From contig NZ_CP090976.1 in the NCBI RefSeq assembly GCF_021513235.1, positions 744,001 to 808,000 of the forward strand: a stretch of DNA of 64,000 nucleotides. Direction: 5' to 3'. This document shows positions 19,118 through 29,061 of this stretch, in pieces. Both the position numbers and the translations under genes were made by a program. This stretch comes from Kaistella sp. 97-N-M2. GTDB lineage: Bacteria > Bacteroidota > Bacteroidia > Flavobacteriales > Weeksellaceae. The number at the start of each line of letters is the position of its first letter. Position 1 is the stretch's first letter. A model generated the notes under the pieces. That model did no database searches and was not told the origin of the DNA. It was given only the letters and a program-made list of their open reading frames with translations.

Positions 19118-19180
19118 GCTATCATGGCAAAGTGCTTTGCTTGGAAAAACTTCAATCTTACGATTTTGGTTTTTCTTTTA

Positions 19181-19486
19181 TCACACTTTAATTTCTACGT
19201 CTACTCCGGAAGGCAACTCTAATTTCATTAGGGCGTCTACCGTTTTGGAAGAAGAAGAATAGATGTCCATCAATCGCTTGTGTGCAGAAAGCTGGAACTG
19301 TTCTCTTGCTTTTTTGTTTACGTGCGGAGATCTTAGTACAGTAAAGATTCTCTTGTTCGTTGGCAAAGGAATTGGGCCGTTTACAATGGCACCGGTTGCT
19401 TTTACCGTTCTTACGATTTTCTCAGCAGATTTGTCTACTAAATTGTAATCGTAAGATTTTAATTTTATTCTGATTCTTTGTGACAT
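19181..19486 (-). CDS. rpsJ: 30S ribosomal protein S10
   Basis: S10 is a head protein of the small subunit and in other bacteria also the NusE antitermination factor. The 101-residue protein begins [20 protein letters not shown] and contains [20 protein letters not shown], the family signature. It follows fusA by 18 nt. Usually rpsJ leads directly into rplC; here a terminator follows and more than 5 kb separates the two genes. Confidence 0.97.
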   Translation of the reverse strand: MSQRIRIKLKSYDYNLVDKSAEKIVRTVKATGAIVNGPIPLPTNKRIFTVLRSPHVNKKAREQFQLSAHKRLMDIYSSSSKTVDALMKLELPSGVDVEIKV

Positions 19487-19504
19487 TTTAATCTAATTTA
19501 AATA

Positions 19505-21622
19505 TTAACCTCTTGCTTTTTCGATTACTTTTTCAGCGACGTTTGATGGTGCTGCTTCGTATTTTTCGAATTCCATAGAAGATGTTGCTCTACCTGAAGA
19601 AAGGGTTCTCAACGTGGTAACATAACCGAACATTTCGGAAAGTGGAACGAATCCTTTGATTACTTTCGCGTTGTTACGGTCGTCCATTCCGTTTACAGTA
19701 CCTCTTCTTTTGTTAAGGTCACCTACGATATCACCCATGTATTCTTCCGGCGTTACCACTTCAATTTTCATGATTGGTTCCATAATTACCGGTTTGGCTT
19801 TTCTACCCGCTTCTTTGAAGCCCATTTTAGCAGCAAGTTCGAAAGAAAGTGCATCGGAATCCACCGGGTGGAAAGATCCGTCTTTCAAGGTTACTTTGAT
19901 GCCTTCGATTTCGAAACCAGCTAAAGGACCATTTTTCATGGCTTCTTTGAAACCTTTTTCTACGGAAGGAATAAATTCTTTTGGAATGTTACCGCCTTTG
20001 ATTTCATTGATGAATTCAAGACCTGGTTTGTTGTCATCAGCCGGAGCCAATTCAAACACGATATCAGCAAATTTACCACGTCCACCGGATTGTTTTTTGT
20101 AAACTTCTCTGTGGGGAGCAACTTGTGTAAGGTTTTCTTTGTATTCTACCTGTGGTTCACCCTGGTTAACCTCAACTTTAAATTCTCTTCTCATACGGTC
20201 AACAATAATGTCGAGGTGAAGTTCACCCATACCGGAGATGATCGTCTGTCCTGAAGCTTCGTCAGTTTTAACCTGGAAAGTAGGATCTTCTTCAGCTAAT
20301 TTGGCTAAAGCGTTACCCATTTTATCCTGGTCAGCTTTAGTCTTAGGTTCTACCGCGATACCGATTACGGGATCAGGGAATACCATAGATTCAAGTACGA
20401 TAGGGTGTTTCTCATCGCAAAGCGTATCACCAGTTTTGATGGATTTAAATCCTACTGCTGCACCAATATCACCCGCCTCGATAAATTCAATAGGCTCTTG
20501 TTTATTAGCATGCATCTGGAAAATACGGGAGATTCTTTCTTTGTTACCGGATCTTGTGTTCAGTACATAAGAACCTGCATCAAGTCTTCCGGAATAGGCT
20601 CTGAAGAATGCCAGTCTACCTACGAAAGGATCGGTTGCAATCTTAAAGGCCAGGGCCGCGAAAGGCTCGGATACTGAAGGTTTTCTGGAGATAGGCTCAT
20701 CTGTTCTTGGGTCTGTACCGTCGATCGCTTCTTTATCCATTGGAGAAGGAAGGTATCTACAAACAGCATCAAGCATGAACTGTACTCCTTTATTTTTAAA
20801 TGATGATCCACATGTCATCGGGATGATACTCATATCAAGCGTTGCAGCTCTAAGTGCTCTGTGAATTTCTTCTTCGGTAATGGAATTTTCGTCTTCCATA
20901 AATTTCTCCAAAAGATCTTCATCATAAGCAGCAATTTCTTCAATCAGCTGTGCTCTGAACTGTTTCACTTCGTCCACCATATCAGCCGGGATTTCTACGA
21001 TATCAAAGGTAGAACCGTGGTTTTCATCATGCCATACAATCGCACGGTTTTTTACCAAGTCTACAACACCTTTGAAATCAGCTTCGTCGCCGATTGGCAA
21101 TACGATTGGAACTGCGTTAGAACCAAGCATTTCTTTCACTTGCTTGCAAACCATAAGGAAGTCAGCTCCCTGTCTGTCCATTTTGTTTACGAAGCCCATA
21201 CGTGCAACTTTGTAGTTGTCTGCAAGTCTCCAGTTGGTTTCAGACTGTGGCTCTACTCCATCTACTGCGGAGAAAAGAAATACAAGTCCGTCAAGTACAC
21301 GAAGGGAACGGTTTACCTCTACGGTAAAATCTACGTGTCCCGGTGTATCGATAATGTTGAAATGATAATCTTTCGCTTCCGGAAGAGGTTTTCCCTGTTC
21401 AGTTGGAAATTTCCAGTCTACAGTTACTGCAGCAGAGGTAATGGTAATTCCTCTTTCCGCTTCCTGCTCCATCCAGTCGGTAGTAGCACCACCTTCATGG
21501 GTTTCACCGATTTTATGGTTTTTTCCGGAATAAAATAAAATTCTTTCTGTTGTGGTAGTTTTCCCTGCATCAATGTGCGCAGCGATACCAATATTTCTTG
21601 TAAGTAATAGGTCTCTTGCCAT
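19505..21622 (-). CDS. fusA: elongation factor G
   Basis: EF-G is the GTPase that drives translocation of tRNA and mRNA. The 705-residue protein has the P-loop AHIDAGKT at residues 15-22, the switch-[24 protein letters not shown], and [10 protein letters not shown] for guanine recognition, then domains II-V including [10 protein letters not shown] and [20 protein letters not shown]. It lies between rpsG (6 nt upstream) and rpsJ. A segment with [17 protein letters not shown] in the G' region is usual. Confidence 0.97.
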   Translation of the reverse strand: MARDLLLTRNIGIAAHIDAGKTTTTERILFYSGKNHKIGETHEGGATTDWMEQEAERGITITSAAVTVDWKFPTEQGKPLPEAKDYHFNIIDTPGHVDFTVEVNRSLRVLDGLVFLFSAVDGVEPQSETNWRLADNYKVARMGFVNKMDRQGADFLMVCKQVKEMLGSNAVPIVLPIGDEADFKGVVDLVKNRAIVWHDENHGSTFDIVEIPADMVDEVKQFRAQLIEEIAAYDEDLLEKFMEDENSITEEEIHRALRAATLDMSIIPMTCGSSFKNKGVQFMLDAVCRYLPSPMDKEAIDGTDPRTDEPISRKPSVSEPFAALAFKIATDPFVGRLAFFRAYSGRLDAGSYVLNTRSGNKERISRIFQMHANKQEPIEFIEAGDIGAAVGFKSIKTGDTLCDEKHPIVLESMVFPDPVIGIAVEPKTKADQDKMGNALAKLAEEDPTFQVKTDEASGQTIISGMGELHLDIIVDRMRREFKVEVNQGEPQVEYKENLTQVAPHREVYKKQSGGRGKFADIVFELAPADDNKPGLEFINEIKGGNIPKEFIPSVEKGFKEAMKNGPLAGFEIEGIKVTLKDGSFHPVDSDALSFELAAKMGFKEAGRKAKPVIMEPIMKIEVVTPEEYMGDIVGDLNKRRGTVNGMDDRNNAKVIKGFVPLSEMFGYVTTLRTLSSGRATSSMEFEKYEAAPSNVAEKVIEKARG

Positions 21623-21628
21623 TTCAGA

Positions 21629-22105
21629 TTAGAATTTAAAGTGTGAAAATGCTTTGTTTGCTTCAGCCATTCTGTGAGTGTCTGTTTTCTTTTTGTACGC
21701 AGCACCTTCTTCTTTTGCAGCAGCGATTACTTCAGAGGCTAATTTCTGAGCCATTGATTTGTCGTTTCTTGCTTTAGAATATTTGATTAACCATTTCATT
21801 GCCATAGAAATTTTTCTGTCGGCACGAATTGGCATTGGAATTTGGAAGTTTGCACCACCGATTCTGCGTGAACGTACTTCTACGTGCGGCATTACGTTAG
21901 TTAAAGCATCTTTCCAGATCTCCAAAGATTCTTTTTCGTTTTCTCCTTTTTTTGCTTCTACGATATCCATTGCATCATAGAATATTTTGAAGGCGATGGA
22001 TTTTTTACCGTCGTACATCAAATTGTTTACAAATCTTGTTACCAGTTGATCATTAAATTTTGGATCCGGTAACAACGGTCTTTTTTTCGCTTTTGTCTTT
22101 CTCAT
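21629..22105 (-). CDS. rpsG: 30S ribosomal protein S7
   Basis: S7 nucleates the head of the small subunit; in E. coli it represses the str operon. The 158-residue protein begins [20 protein letters not shown] and contains [16 protein letters not shown] sequence (here [20 protein letters not shown]) and [20 protein letters not shown]. It lies between rpsL and fusA. Confidence 0.97.
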   Translation of the reverse strand: MRKTKAKKRPLLPDPKFNDQLVTRFVNNLMYDGKKSIAFKIFYDAMDIVEAKKGENEKESLEIWKDALTNVMPHVEVRSRRIGGANFQIPMPIRADRKISMAMKWLIKYSKARNDKSMAQKLASEVIAAAKEEGAAYKKKTDTHRMAEANKAFSHFKF

Positions 22106-22130
22106 TGTTTCGTTTCTTAAAATTTAAAGA

Positions 22131-22544
22131 TTACTTTTTCTTACCTTTTGCTGGTGCTGCAGCAGCCTGACCAGGTTTTGGTCTTTTAGCTCCGTACTTA
22201 GATCTTCTTTGAGTTCTTCCAGCTACACCTGCGGTGTCCAAAGCTCCACGAACAATGTGATAACGTACTCCCGGTAGGTCTTTCACCCTTCCTCCGCGTA
22301 CCAATACTATCGAGTGCTCTTGAAGATTATGTCCTTCGCCGGGAATATAGGCGTTGATCTCTTTACCGTTTGAAAGTCTTACCCTTGCAACTTTTCTAAG
22401 TGCAGAGTTAGGTTTCTTAGGAGTGGTAGTATATACTCTTGTACATACACCTCGTCTTTGTGGACATGAATCAAGGGCAGCCGATTTACTCTTCTTGGTA
22501 AGTGCGACTCTTCCTTTTCTAACTAGTTGTTGAATAGTAGGCAT
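22131..22544 (-). CDS. rpsL: 30S ribosomal protein S12
   Basis: S12 lies in the decoding centre. The 137-residue protein contains [20 protein letters not shown] and [20 protein letters not shown], so the Lys residues equivalent to E. coli Lys42/43 and Lys87/88, where streptomycin-resistance changes arise, are unchanged. The C-terminus is an Ala/Lys-rich tail ([14 protein letters not shown]). It is the first gene of the str-type unit and has its own strong promoter. Confidence 0.97.
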   Translation of the reverse strand: MPTIQQLVRKGRVALTKKSKSAALDSCPQRRGVCTRVYTTTPKKPNSALRKVARVRLSNGKEINAYIPGEGHNLQEHSIVLVRGGRVKDLPGVRYHIVRGALDTAGVAGRTQRRSKYGAKRPKPGQAAAAPAKGKKK

Positions 22545-22567
22545 TAATTGCTTTTTATTTTAGGGTG

Positions 22568-22599
22568 CAAAAGTAATAATTATTTTTTTATCCCACAAA
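22568..22599 (-). promoter_or_regulatory. promoter of rpsL-rpsG-fusA-rpsJ
   Basis: On the minus strand TTTG (22596-22599) is followed after exactly 20 nt by TACTTTTG (22568-22575), an almost ideal Bacteroidota promoter. The leader to rpsL is about 20 nt. Confidence 0.82.
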
Positions 22600-22603
22600 C
22601 TCA

Positions 22604-22620
22604 AATCATTAATAATGATT
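22604..22620. promoter_or_regulatory. palindrome upstream of the rpsL promoter
   Basis: An 8-nt perfect inverted repeat (AATCATTA, one base, TAATGATT) lies 4 nt upstream of the TTTG box of the rpsL promoter. It could be an operator or upstream element. It could also be part of the 3' end of the preceding gene's transcript, although it has no good loop for a terminator. Confidence 0.4.
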
Positions 22621-22658
22621 TTCCAAATTAGCAACTCCTATATATAAAGAACGTAAAA

Positions 22659-24029
22659 TTATTTGAGACGAAGTTGCGAGGTGTATAGAACCTGGGATTT
22701 GTCGGGAATGGTATCGTATTTTAGCCACTTAATCTCAGGATTTACCGTGCTCGCAATACTTTGCTTAATGTTGCCCTGCTGTGCATTTGTATGGGAATAC
22801 TGAAAGGAGGTCTTCAACATTGGAATCTCGTACGTCGTTACCAATTTACGCTCCTTTTCATCATCGAAGATAAATTTTTTAGATTTAAATTTTGGCATCT
22901 GCGTCGCAATCTCTTTTTTATTTTCCAAATAGTTCTCCGGCATTTTCAGGCTGTATGCCGTTAGGAAAATCAGAAAAAAACAACCGACCCTAAAAATAAT
23001 TTTATCGGAGTTTAAATCCTTAAAATAAATAAGGAGGAAAGAGAAAAACAAACAGAAGTTTGCCGCCGCCAACATTCGGACGTTCATTTCTTCGATCTGT
23101 TGAAAAAGACCGGAAATAAATAAAGTCACCGTATAAAAGCCTCCTATAATCCAAAGCAGGTGATGAAAATCCAGCGCAAGCGAAGCTTTTTTTCTGTTAT
23201 ACAGTTTGATGAAGTAAATCAATAATCCTACATCCAGCGTCATAACCAAAACCTGAAAAGTCATACTTCCGATACTGTTCGAAGCCGGTTTCAAACCGAT
23301 AAACGGATCAACCACATTGGTCATTCCCAAAAAATCGCGGAAGAGATAAATGAACTGGTATTGCGCCGGCGCGCCACGGAGGTTTTCTCCGGTGAAACTG
23401 CCGAATGTCATATAATTAAATCCTAAATAGCCCGCAATCCCCGCTCCGGAAACTAGTAAAAATTTAAACAGATCATTTTTGTAAGGAGTGTAATTTCCCT
23501 TCATCATCTTAACCATCCAAAAAACACCAATTCCTAAATAAATGTAAATGGCAGAATACCGCACGCTAAACATAGCGATCATAACCAGGGACGAACCTAT
23601 GATAAAAGTCTCGGCTTTTATTTTGTCCCGAAACCTTTCATGAAGAAAATAAAGAAGAAAATAGAGCAGAAAGATAAATGGCCCTTCCGAGTTAACGATA
23701 TTTAGTACAAAAAAAACAGTTTTTCCCGTAAACAAAAGCACCGTTTCTTTAAAGTAAAACCGTTTGAACCAGGAGAAGACTAAAATTCCTATAACCATGG
23801 AAATATTCAGCAATTTTGCTGCCCAGAAATAATCCTGGAAAATCCAATGAAAAAGCTGCACCAGCACGGGAAAACCCAGAGGAAAAAGATTGGTCTCCGG
23901 CCGCGGCAGATCCGACGCAATGCCGAAGTAGGACAAGCTGTCTGCGCCAATACCGCCGGCAGCGAGAAAAAAAGACTGAAAAAAATAAATTAAGACGATT
24001 ACAACCGCCAGTACAACATACTTCTTCAT
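22659..24029 (-). CDS. polytopic membrane protein, GT-C glycosyltransferase-like
   Basis: The 456-residue product has about 10-12 hydrophobic segments starting with MKKYVVLAVVIVLIYFFQS. After the first segment comes GIGADSLSYFGIASDLPRPE then LFPLGFPVLVQLF, an acidic first periplasmic loop similar to that of GT-C enzymes of the PMT/ArnT type, which use polyprenyl-phosphate sugars. This is a resemblance, not an identification. The C-terminal soluble part has no recognised domain. I chose the ATG at 24029 rather than 24062, since the extra residues MPCNEKFWIQF spoil the membrane start. The gene is followed on the minus strand by the rpsL promoter. Confidence 0.72.
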   Translation of the reverse strand: MKKYVVLAVVIVLIYFFQSFFLAAGGIGADSLSYFGIASDLPRPETNLFPLGFPVLVQLFHWIFQDYFWAAKLLNISMVIGILVFSWFKRFYFKETVLLFTGKTVFFVLNIVNSEGPFIFLLYFLLYFLHERFRDKIKAETFIIGSSLVMIAMFSVRYSAIYIYLGIGVFWMVKMMKGNYTPYKNDLFKFLLVSGAGIAGYLGFNYMTFGSFTGENLRGAPAQYQFIYLFRDFLGMTNVVDPFIGLKPASNSIGSMTFQVLVMTLDVGLLIYFIKLYNRKKASLALDFHHLLWIIGGFYTVTLFISGLFQQIEEMNVRMLAAANFCLFFSFLLIYFKDLNSDKIIFRVGCFFLIFLTAYSLKMPENYLENKKEIATQMPKFKSKKFIFDDEKERKLVTTYEIPMLKTSFQYSHTNAQQGNIKQSIASTVNPEIKWLKYDTIPDKSQVLYTSQLRLK

Positions 24030-24107
24030 AAACTGAATCCAAAATTTTTCGTTACACGGCAAATATGCGAAATTTTAAAAAATTATTCTGAATATGAAGT
24101 TTTAATA

Positions 24108-24115
24108 TATATTTG
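24108..24115 (+). promoter_or_regulatory. -7 box of the LRR protein gene
   Basis: TATATTTG matches TAnnTTTG. It contains the TTG that would otherwise be read as a start codon at 24113. No good -33 box is seen at the right distance. Confidence 0.55.
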
Positions 24116-24139
24116 TACCTCATAAATAAACACAAATCG

Positions 24140-25771
24140 GTGAAAAAATTTCTCCTTTTTTTATTCTTTTCGCAGCTTTACTTTGCCCAGCAGTACAGTA
24201 TTTCCTTTGCAGAAAGAACCGCACTCGTCAACCTATATTTGGCCACGTCTGGCGAGGAATGGAGTCAGAAATGGGACTTTGAAAAGGATCCGAAATATTG
24301 GTATGGCGTAAAAATAAAAAACGGCAGTGTTACCGAGATCAATCTGCGTGGCAATGCTTTAAAAGGAAATTTCCCACCCTCTGTTTCAGGTTTTTCCAAA
24401 CTCCAAAAACTCGATTTGAGTTCCAACCAATTAATGGGCGAAGTTGCGCCGGCGCTTTCCTCCCTCAATAATCTGGTGCGTTTAGATATCAGCAACAACC
24501 GTTTAAGCGGTGATCCGGCGGCGGTGATTATACCGCTCTTCAATCTTAAAGAAATTTCAGTCGGCAACAACAATTTTGCCTTTGCGGATCTCAATACCTT
24601 TCTTCAGAATTTTCCGACACTGCAGGTTTTAGATTTGTCACAGCTTGGTTTAACAGCTGTTCCGTCGAACATCTCCACCTTAACAAGTCTGGAATCGCTT
24701 AATATAAGCAACAATACAATTTCTCAAAATTTCGGCGCTTTATCTGCTCTTGCCAATTTAAAGGAACTCAATTTTTCCGGCAATCAGCTCACCCAAATTC
24801 CGTCCCAACTTTCAAGCTTGACCGGACTGACTTCTCTGGATTTAAGCCGTAATTTATTCGCCACCAATTATTCCGCGGCGTTAGCCAGTTTAAAAAATCT
24901 CGAGTGGCTTTCCCTGGCAGATAACCAGATTACTGCCTTCCCAACGGAACTTTCTCAGCTAAAAAAGTTGGTCCATTTTAATATTTCAGATAATAAAATC
25001 TCCGGTGGCTTCGGAAGTTTATTGGTTTTGAAGGATTTGGAACAGCTGTATCTTGATAAAAATTTAATTTCCGGAATTTTCCCCGCCGAGCTTCTGCAGC
25101 TCTCCCAATTACAAATGATTTCTTTAACGGGTAATCAGCTTTCCGGCGAGATCCCCAATAACATTCCCGCGCTGACTTTTCTCGAAAACAACCGATACAC
25201 CCGACAGGATATTAAAAACTTCATCAGTAAAGATAAAATTCTGGCTGATTTTACGTATTCGCCCCAAAGATATGATGAAGAGAAAACGGTTTTCGCCGCT
25301 TTAGGAACTTCAGCCACGTTGCCGCAATCTCTTTCAGGCGAGGATTATCAATTCACCTGGTTTAAAAATTTGGATCAAAAAACCGCTGTAACCGCAGAAA
25401 GTTACTATATCAGCAAAGTTGAAGACGACGATTTTACCGATTATACCTGCGAAGCTTATACTTTCGAAAAACTGCCAGAAGCCTTGCTGGAGATTTCCTT
25501 CTTTCGCGAGCCTGTTACTTTAGGAAAGGATTTAGGAACAGCGGAAGTAAAAACCGATTTGGTGGTCTATCCCAATCCAGCCACCGATTTCATCCACATC
25601 AAAACCATCAGACAGCATATCGAAAAAGTGTTTATTTTCGATTTAAGTGGGAAACTGATCCTGACGGACGATAAAAAAGACATCAATATCAGTCATCTGC
25701 CTGCTGCCAATTATATTATTTCCATTAAAACTGACGAAGGAATAAAATCATTTAAAATGATCAAAAAGTAA
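24140..25771 (+). CDS. leucine-rich repeat protein with T9SS C-terminal sorting domain
   Basis: The 543-residue protein has a signal peptide (VKKFLLFLFFSQLYFAQ), then LRR units of the plant-type/SDS22 mix (for example LQKLDLSSNQLMGEVAPALS, LTSLDLSRNLF, LVHFNISDNKISG) over about residues 55-350, an Ig-like segment (FTWFKNLDQKTAV...YTCEAYTF), and a C-terminal type-A sorting domain (VYPNPATDFIHI ... SFKMIKK). It is therefore expected to be exported by the type IX system and attached to the cell surface. The start is a GTG at 24140; the upstream in-frame TTG lies within the promoter box. Confidence 0.85.
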   Translation: MKKFLLFLFFSQLYFAQQYSISFAERTALVNLYLATSGEEWSQKWDFEKDPKYWYGVKIKNGSVTEINLRGNALKGNFPPSVSGFSKLQKLDLSSNQLMGEVAPALSSLNNLVRLDISNNRLSGDPAAVIIPLFNLKEISVGNNNFAFADLNTFLQNFPTLQVLDLSQLGLTAVPSNISTLTSLESLNISNNTISQNFGALSALANLKELNFSGNQLTQIPSQLSSLTGLTSLDLSRNLFATNYSAALASLKNLEWLSLADNQITAFPTELSQLKKLVHFNISDNKISGGFGSLLVLKDLEQLYLDKNLISGIFPAELLQLSQLQMISLTGNQLSGEIPNNIPALTFLENNRYTRQDIKNFISKDKILADFTYSPQRYDEEKTVFAALGTSATLPQSLSGEDYQFTWFKNLDQKTAVTAESYYISKVEDDDFTDYTCEAYTFEKLPEALLEISFFREPVTLGKDLGTAEVKTDLVVYPNPATDFIHIKTIRQHIEKVFIFDLSGKLILTDDKKDINISHLPAANYIISIKTDEGIKSFKMIKK

Positions 25772-25866
25772 CGCGCTTCCGTTCATAATCGGTCATATCG
25801 CTTTCTTCAATCGTGGAATGTTGGAAAACCATAATAACTTTCCTAAATTAGCTTCAAATAAAATTT

Positions 25867-26343
25867 ATGAAAAATCCTACTATTATTGGGCTCAGCGAAG
25901 TCGACTGTCTGAACATTTCTGAAAAACTAAATATACTTTTAGCGAATTATTCTGTCTTCTATCAAAACACGAGAGGGGCGCACTGGAACATCAAAGGTGA
26001 TCAGTTTTTTACGCTGCACCCAAAATTTGAGGAATTGTACAACAGTTTGGTGTTGAAAATCGACGAGATTGCCGAGAGAATTCTTACACTGGACTCTACA
26101 CCCAACCACAACTATACGGACTATTTAACCCTTTCTACCATCAAAGAAAGCAAAGAAGTTTCCGATGCTACGAAAGCTGTAGAGAATATTTTGGCTTCTT
26201 TTAAAGTCGTGATCGATCTGCAGAGAGACCTTCTCGAAATTACCGAAAGAGCCGGCGACGAGGGCACCAATTCTCAAATGAGCGACTACATTACAGAGCA
26301 GGAAAAAGAAGTCTGGATGTACAATTCGTATCTCGGTAAATAA
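25867..26343 (+). CDS. dps: Dps family ferritin-like DNA-protection protein
   Basis: The 158-residue protein has the Dps pattern: NYSVFYQNTRGAHWNIKGDQ with the ferroxidase His, followed by FFTLHPKFEELYN and VLKIDEIAERILTLD carrying the acidic ligands, and a C-terminal helix with YITEQEKEVWMYNSYLGK. Dps proteins form 12-subunit shells that oxidise and store iron and protect DNA from peroxide. There is no basic N-terminal tail, so DNA binding is uncertain. It is a single gene between an LRR protein gene and pncB, and a terminator follows. Confidence 0.92.
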   Translation: MKNPTIIGLSEVDCLNISEKLNILLANYSVFYQNTRGAHWNIKGDQFFTLHPKFEELYNSLVLKIDEIAERILTLDSTPNHNYTDYLTLSTIKESKEVSDATKAVENILASFKVVIDLQRDLLEITERAGDEGTNSQMSDYITEQEKEVWMYNSYLGK

Positions 26344-26367
26344 AAAATATTTAAATATTTCAGCATT

Positions 26368-26395
26368 AAATCGTCTTTCTGAGGCGATTTTTGTT
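26368..26395 (+). terminator. terminator after dps
   Basis: An 8-bp stem (26368-26375 with 26383-26390, one G-T pair), a 7-nt loop and a following T-rich stretch form a plausible rho-independent terminator for dps. Confidence 0.65.
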
Positions 26396-26404
26396 TTGAA
26401 TATT

Positions 26405-26412
26405 TACATTTG
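26405..26412 (+). promoter_or_regulatory. -7 box of pncB
   Basis: TACATTTG matches TAnnTTTG and lies 20 nt before the ATG of pncB. A second match, TACTTTTG at 26421-26428, lies 3 nt before the ATG and contains the TTG that could be mistaken for a start. Confidence 0.5.
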
Positions 26413-26431
26413 TTAAAATATACTTTTGAAG

Positions 26432-27613
26432 ATGAATGACGTTCGTTTAAAATCGATCCTCGACAACGATTTTTATAAAATCACCATGCAAAATGCCGTG
26501 GTAAAACTTTTTCCGAACGAAAAGGTGAAATATCAGTTTATCAATCGCGGAAAACATCATTTCCCGCCAGGTTTCGACACCGAGCTTCGAAAAGCAGTTA
26601 ACGCGATGGCCGAACTGAAACTTACGAAAGAAGAAAAGGAATACCTGCGGATTACGTGTCCTTATATGGATTTGCCCTATCTGGATTTCCTCGCAGGCTA
26701 CCATTACGATCCGTCCGAAGTGGATATCGTTCAGACGGGAACCGATCTCGAAGTTACCGTAGAAGGCGAATGGTACCGCACCATTTTGTGGGAAGTTCCG
26801 CTTTTGGCGTTGATCTCAGAACTTTATTACGAAACCAATTCTTTGGAGAGAGAACCTAACGAAACCGTCCGGGCGAAAACGCTGGAAAAAGCCAATCAAC
26901 TCAACGCGCTTGGTGTCACTTTTGCGGAATTTGGTACACGCAGACGGCATTCTTATCAGGTTCAGGCTCTGGTCGTCGAAGCTTTAACGCACCATAACGA
27001 TACCAAAAGATTTATTGGTTCTTCGAATGTTCATTTTGCCATGAAATATGGCATCAAACCCATTGGTACGCATGCGCACGAATGGTTTATGTTTCATGCG
27101 GCCGAATATGGTTTTAAAATGGCCAACGCCCTTTCGCTGGAGCATTGGGTAGATGTGTATCGCGGCGATTTGGGGGTTGCACTTTCGGATACTTATACAA
27201 CCGAAGTTTTTTTTCAGCAGTTCGATAAAAAGTTTGCGAAGCTTTTCGACGGCGTCCGTCACGACAGCGGCGATCCGATCGAATTTGCCAATAAAACCAT
27301 TGCGCACTACGTTAAAAACGGCATCGATCCTTTGTTTAAATACATTATTTTTTCTGATGGTTTAAATCTGGAAAAAGTGGCAGAGATAACTGCGGCCTGC
27401 AAAGGAAGAATCGGCATCTCATTCGGCATTGGAACGAACTTGACCAATGATGTTGGATTAAAACCCATGAACATCGTCATGAAACTCGTCGGCGTACAAT
27501 CCATGAACGGTGAGTGGATTCCAACTGTAAAACTTTCCGATGAACACGGCAAATATACCGGCGATCCCAAAATGATCGAGCTCGCGAAAGAATTTTTGAG
27601 AATTAAAGAGTAG
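26432..27613 (+). CDS. pncB: nicotinate phosphoribosyltransferase
   Basis: PncB converts nicotinate and PRPP to nicotinate mononucleotide in NAD salvage. The 393-residue protein begins MNDVRLKSILDNDFYKITMQ, the typical PncB N-terminus, and carries FGTRRRHSYQVQ, THAHEWFMFHAAEYGFKMAN, the catalytic-region RHDSGDPIEFANK and FGIGTNLTND. The ATG at 26432 is preferred over the TTG two codons upstream, which belongs to a TAnnTTTG box. The protein is of usual length and intact. Confidence 0.95.
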   Translation: MNDVRLKSILDNDFYKITMQNAVVKLFPNEKVKYQFINRGKHHFPPGFDTELRKAVNAMAELKLTKEEKEYLRITCPYMDLPYLDFLAGYHYDPSEVDIVQTGTDLEVTVEGEWYRTILWEVPLLALISELYYETNSLEREPNETVRAKTLEKANQLNALGVTFAEFGTRRRHSYQVQALVVEALTHHNDTKRFIGSSNVHFAMKYGIKPIGTHAHEWFMFHAAEYGFKMANALSLEHWVDVYRGDLGVALSDTYTTEVFFQQFDKKFAKLFDGVRHDSGDPIEFANKTIAHYVKNGIDPLFKYIIFSDGLNLEKVAEITAACKGRIGISFGIGTNLTNDVGLKPMNIVMKLVGVQSMNGEWIPTVKLSDEHGKYTGDPKMIELAKEFLRIKE

Positions 27614-27649
27614 TAAAATGCACGTTAAATAACGGTAAAAATTTCACTG

Positions 27650-28138
27650 ATGAAAAAATATTTTTATTTAATGGTTCTGTCCGTACTTCCGCTCGCTGGT
27701 AAAGCTCAAAATACCGTGCAAGCTGCGGAATCGCCGCATAAAAAGTACAACCGTCAGCTCGCGGACTCTCTTGGAGCCGATGAAAGAGGCATGAAAAACT
27801 ATATGCTCGTCATTTTGAAAACGGGACCGAAAGACTCTGTAATTACAGACAAAAAGGAACGCGAGGAGCTTTTCAAAGGTCATTTTTCGAACATGACGGC
27901 CATGGAAAAAGCCGGAAAACTAAAACTCGCCGGACCTTTTGCCACGAAGAATAATTTAGGTTATCGCGGAATTTTCCTGCTGGATGTTGCTACGGAAGCC
28001 GAAGCGCGATCGCTTTTACAGAACGACCCAACAGTAAAAGCCGGCATTTTCAGCGTGGAAATCCTGCCTTTCTACGGTTCCGCAGCCATCCCCATGCATT
28101 TAAAATATCACCACCAAATATCGCAAGATGCGCTCTGA
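27650..28138 (+). CDS. secreted YciI-like (YCII-related domain) protein
   Basis: The 162-residue product has a signal peptide (MKKYFYLMVLSVLPLAGKAQ) and, from about residue 48, a YCII-like domain: MKNYMLVILKTGPKDS, FKGHFSNMTAMEKAGKLKLAGPF with the usual His/Asp-type arrangement, then GIFLLDVATEAEARSLLQND and VEILPFYG. YciI-like domains have a dimeric ferredoxin-like fold and mostly unknown functions. Export of such a domain to the periplasm is seen in some Bacteroidota. It follows pncB by 36 nt. Confidence 0.8.
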   Translation: MKKYFYLMVLSVLPLAGKAQNTVQAAESPHKKYNRQLADSLGADERGMKNYMLVILKTGPKDSVITDKKEREELFKGHFSNMTAMEKAGKLKLAGPFATKNNLGYRGIFLLDVATEAEARSLLQNDPTVKAGIFSVEILPFYGSAAIPMHLKYHHQISQDAL

Positions 28139-28231
28139 TCTTCAGAACAAAACGTTTTCAAAAAACAAAGGAATCTGTGATTTAATATTGCAGAAAATGG
28201 TAATTTTACTTTAAACTAAAAACCATTACCG

Positions 28232-28993
28232 ATGAAAACCCTAACCACTATTGAAGAAGTTATTCAAAAGTTAGACGAGATCATCGCCTGGAGCACCACG
28301 AATAACAGTCCGCTTGGCTATTTTGCCTGCACGTATCGCAGCATGACCGTGGCTGTTTTAAATGGCGTAAAGCAAAATAAATTCGAGGACGGAAAAAGAA
28401 TGATTGCTTTGGATCTCGCCTTTGCCAACCGCTATTTCGAGGCTTTAGACAACTTTCAAAACAACCGAAAATGCACGAACGCCTGGTTTACCGCTTTCGA
28501 AGCTTCTAAAAATAAAGAGCTGTTGATCATGCAGCATATTCTGCTCGGCATCAACGCCCATATCAATCTGGATCTTGGTGTTTCTGCCGCGTCGATCATG
28601 CCGTACCGCAAAATAAATCCGCTGAAAAAAGATTTTAATAAAATAAATGAAGTAATTGCCGCCATCAACCAAAATGTTCAGAATGCATTAAGTAAAATAT
28701 GCTATCCAATCGAACTGGTAGATGAGATTTCGAACGGTGAAGATAATGTGATGCTGGATTTCGCGATTTCCAAAGCGCGCCAGACTTCCTGGGCCAGCGC
28801 CTTTGTCCTTTCGAACGCTGTTTCGTTTATTCGGCCTTCTTTAATTAATATGATCGATAACGCCGCAACCTTAGTTGGCAGAAACATTATCCTCTCAACC
28901 AAAACACCGCCGCAGCTTCTGAAAAAACTTAAAGTCTGCGAAAGCAGCGATGTTGCAAAAAACATTGGAATTCTTTCCGCTACCAAAGTCTAA
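28232..28993 (+). CDS. DUF5995 family protein
   Basis: The 253-residue protein has no signal peptide. The segment MQHILLGINAHINLDLGVSA, preceded by NAWFTAFEASKNKELLI, is the hallmark of the DUF5995 family, whose function is unknown. The repeated His/Asp in GINAHINLDLG suggests a metal or active site, but this is inference. A near-consensus box TAATATTG lies about 50 nt upstream. The neighbours give no clue to its job. Confidence 0.8.
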   Translation: MKTLTTIEEVIQKLDEIIAWSTTNNSPLGYFACTYRSMTVAVLNGVKQNKFEDGKRMIALDLAFANRYFEALDNFQNNRKCTNAWFTAFEASKNKELLIMQHILLGINAHINLDLGVSAASIMPYRKINPLKKDFNKINEVIAAINQNVQNALSKICYPIELVDEISNGEDNVMLDFAISKARQTSWASAFVLSNAVSFIRPSLINMIDNAATLVGRNIILSTKTPPQLLKKLKVCESSDVAKNIGILSATKV

Positions 28994-29061
28994 AAGTACA
29001 GTTTAACGAAGAACTTTTTCAAAATGCAAAAAAATCATTTCTTTCTTCTTATTTTTGAAAG

